From NCBI GenBank assembly GCA_922989275.2, contig OV277861.1:23900479-23964478 (forward strand): a DNA stretch of 64,000 nucleotides. Direction: 5' to 3'. Below are positions 62,604-64,000 of this stretch, in pieces. The DNA is from Gari tellinella (Eukaryota > Mollusca > Bivalvia > Cardiida > Psammobiidae). A model generated the notes under the pieces. That model ran no database searches. It was not told the origin of the DNA and saw only the letters and a list, made by a program, of their open reading frames with translations. Numbering within the stretch: position 1 is the first letter of the stretch; each line of letters opens with the position of its first letter. The position numbers were made by a program, and so were the translations under genes.

Positions 62604-63662
62604 ACAGAGGGCCTGAAGGCCCTGATATCGCTCACCATTTGTAATGAAGCCTGATAGCTTTACCTTTGAATTTCACCCTTTTGATTCTAAATCCATTCAA
62701 GTTTTGTCGACCTGCTCTAGCATAGTAGAGTACATCAAAGGTAGATAACTAGAGCCTAAACTACTGAAATGAAGCCTTTTTCTAGCATTTCAAAGTACAT
62801 CAAGGGCAGGTAACTATTGCCACAATGATTACATTTCAACAATAATTGCACTCCTTCGAGAACGTATAGCTAAATCCTTTGTGTACAAGTATAATCAAAA
62901 TCCATTGAAAACTGTAGTTGTAAGAGTGTAAACGCTGTAAAATATGGCATTTTCAGCAATTCAAAGGTAGATATCTCTTGATCTATTTGTCCGATTCCGA
63001 CCATAATCACCCAGTTTCGAACTCTTATGGTAATATACAATCTGGGCAAGTTTGAGAGAGCTTGGATAAATATTGTGGTCTCAAGAGCGTAAACACTGTT
63101 AAATATATCATTTTCAGCAATTCAAAGGTAGATAACTCTCAACCTATAAATCTGATTTCAACCATAATCAAACTCATCTGAATCCTTATAGTCATATACA
63201 ATCTGAGCAAGTTTGAGATAGATTGGATAAAAATTGTGAACTCTATAATGTAAACACTATTAAATATGGCATTTTCAGCAATTCAAAGGTAGATAACTCT
63301 TGATCTATTTGTCCGATTTCAACCAGAATCAAACTCATCCGAACTCTTATGGTCATATACAATCTGGGCAAGTTTGAGAAAGATTGGATAAATACTGTGG
63401 CCTCTAGAGTGTAAACACTGTTAAATATGCATTTTCAGCAGTTCAAAGGTAGATAACTCATGACCTATTTGTCCGATTTCAACCATAATCGAACTCATCC
63501 GAGATCTTATGGCAATATACCATCTGAGCAAGTTTAAGAAAGATTGGATAAAATTTGTGGCCTCTAGAGTGTAAACACTAAAATTGTTGACGCCGGACGA
63601 CGGACGCTGGACAAGCAAGGATTGCAAAAGCTCACCCTGAGCTAGCTCAGGTGAGCTAAAAA
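62604..63662. mobile_element. pearl/Helentron-like element, complete
   Basis: AACAGAGGGCCTGAAGGCCC TGATATCGCTCACC to CCTGAGCTAGCTCAGGTGAGCTAAAAA (split here only for length); about five 160-bp core units and CGCCGGACGACGGACGC before the right end. Confidence 0.72.
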
Positions 63663-64000
63663 TGATAAATAATGAACACGAATGTGATATTCTATTTATC
63701 ACATTACAAGTTCAAGCACCTATTAAATTGATTTGAAGCCAAAGTTTGTAGACCCTTCGCTATATAGATTTTCCGCCAAACGTTACATTGTTTACGTTAA
63801 CGTCATAGTAAATGACGTCATTTGGCACCCCGCTACATGCAGCGCTTATGGACGAACAAGTTAGGCCGGAGCCCAAAAAACGATATTCCACTAGTGGATT
63901 ATGATATTTATACAATCGCTTTATGCAACTCCCAGACCGCAAATTATGTGATAAATATCATTACATGTACAGTATTAGTTCAAATTGGAACCAAAGTATA
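63663..64000. other. right edge, no gene recognised
   Basis: Contains AAATGACGTCATTT (63814) and GATATTCCACTAGTGGATTA (a short palindrome) but nothing that can be named. Confidence 0.5.

Overview
The window is eukaryotic, AT-rich, intron-rich and saturated with mobile elements. One host gene is clear: the replicative-helicase paralogue MCM8 on the minus strand, running from a start codon at 37459 to exon 19 at 5271. Nineteen exons (1,809 coding bases, 603 codons, every splice phase matching) cover the N-terminal RG-rich tail, the OB/zinc domain and most of the AAA+ core. The last roughly 230 residues expected of MCM8 are not found between 5270 and 1, so the gene probably continues off the left edge. 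The organism looks like a marine or freshwater invertebrate, most likely a bivalve mollusc. This rests on pearl/Helentron-like repeats with tandem cores, abundant hairpin MITEs and a mariner remnant, and is inference, not proof.

Layout. 1-5270: remnants of a transposon-like coding region, a 34-bp minisatellite, a pogo-type MITE holding a dead mariner, and a 1-kb pogo-type element. 5271-37459: MCM8, its introns packed with MITEs, several lying within 10-30 bases of splice sites. At 7221-8270 a 75-bp unit made of the end of exon 16, its 5' splice site and the end of a MITE is repeated 14 times in frame. 34804-35805 (inside intron 1): miniature LTR retrotransposons. One is complete (two LTRs, a tRNA-Leu primer site, a polypurine tract). 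Another has an LTR that contains the internal-promoter half of 5S rRNA, an arrangement known from plant Cassandra elements. 37460-64000: no convincing host gene. It holds two inverted copies of a 0.76-kb repeat (one interrupted by a 3.3-kb element with a 4-bp target duplication), a 303-bp satellite rich in TCAAGGTCA, two 1.7-kb Mutator-like elements with 9-bp target duplications that each carry a solo 5S-bearing LTR, several pearl/Helentron-like elements, and many TTAA-, TA- and 5/6-bp-duplication MITEs, often nested.

MCM8 works with MCM9 in homologous recombination and interstrand crosslink repair; nothing else in the window looks like a partner gene. The main interest is the interplay of mobile DNA with this gene (splice-site minisatellite, MITEs beside splice sites) and the 5S-bearing LTR family.
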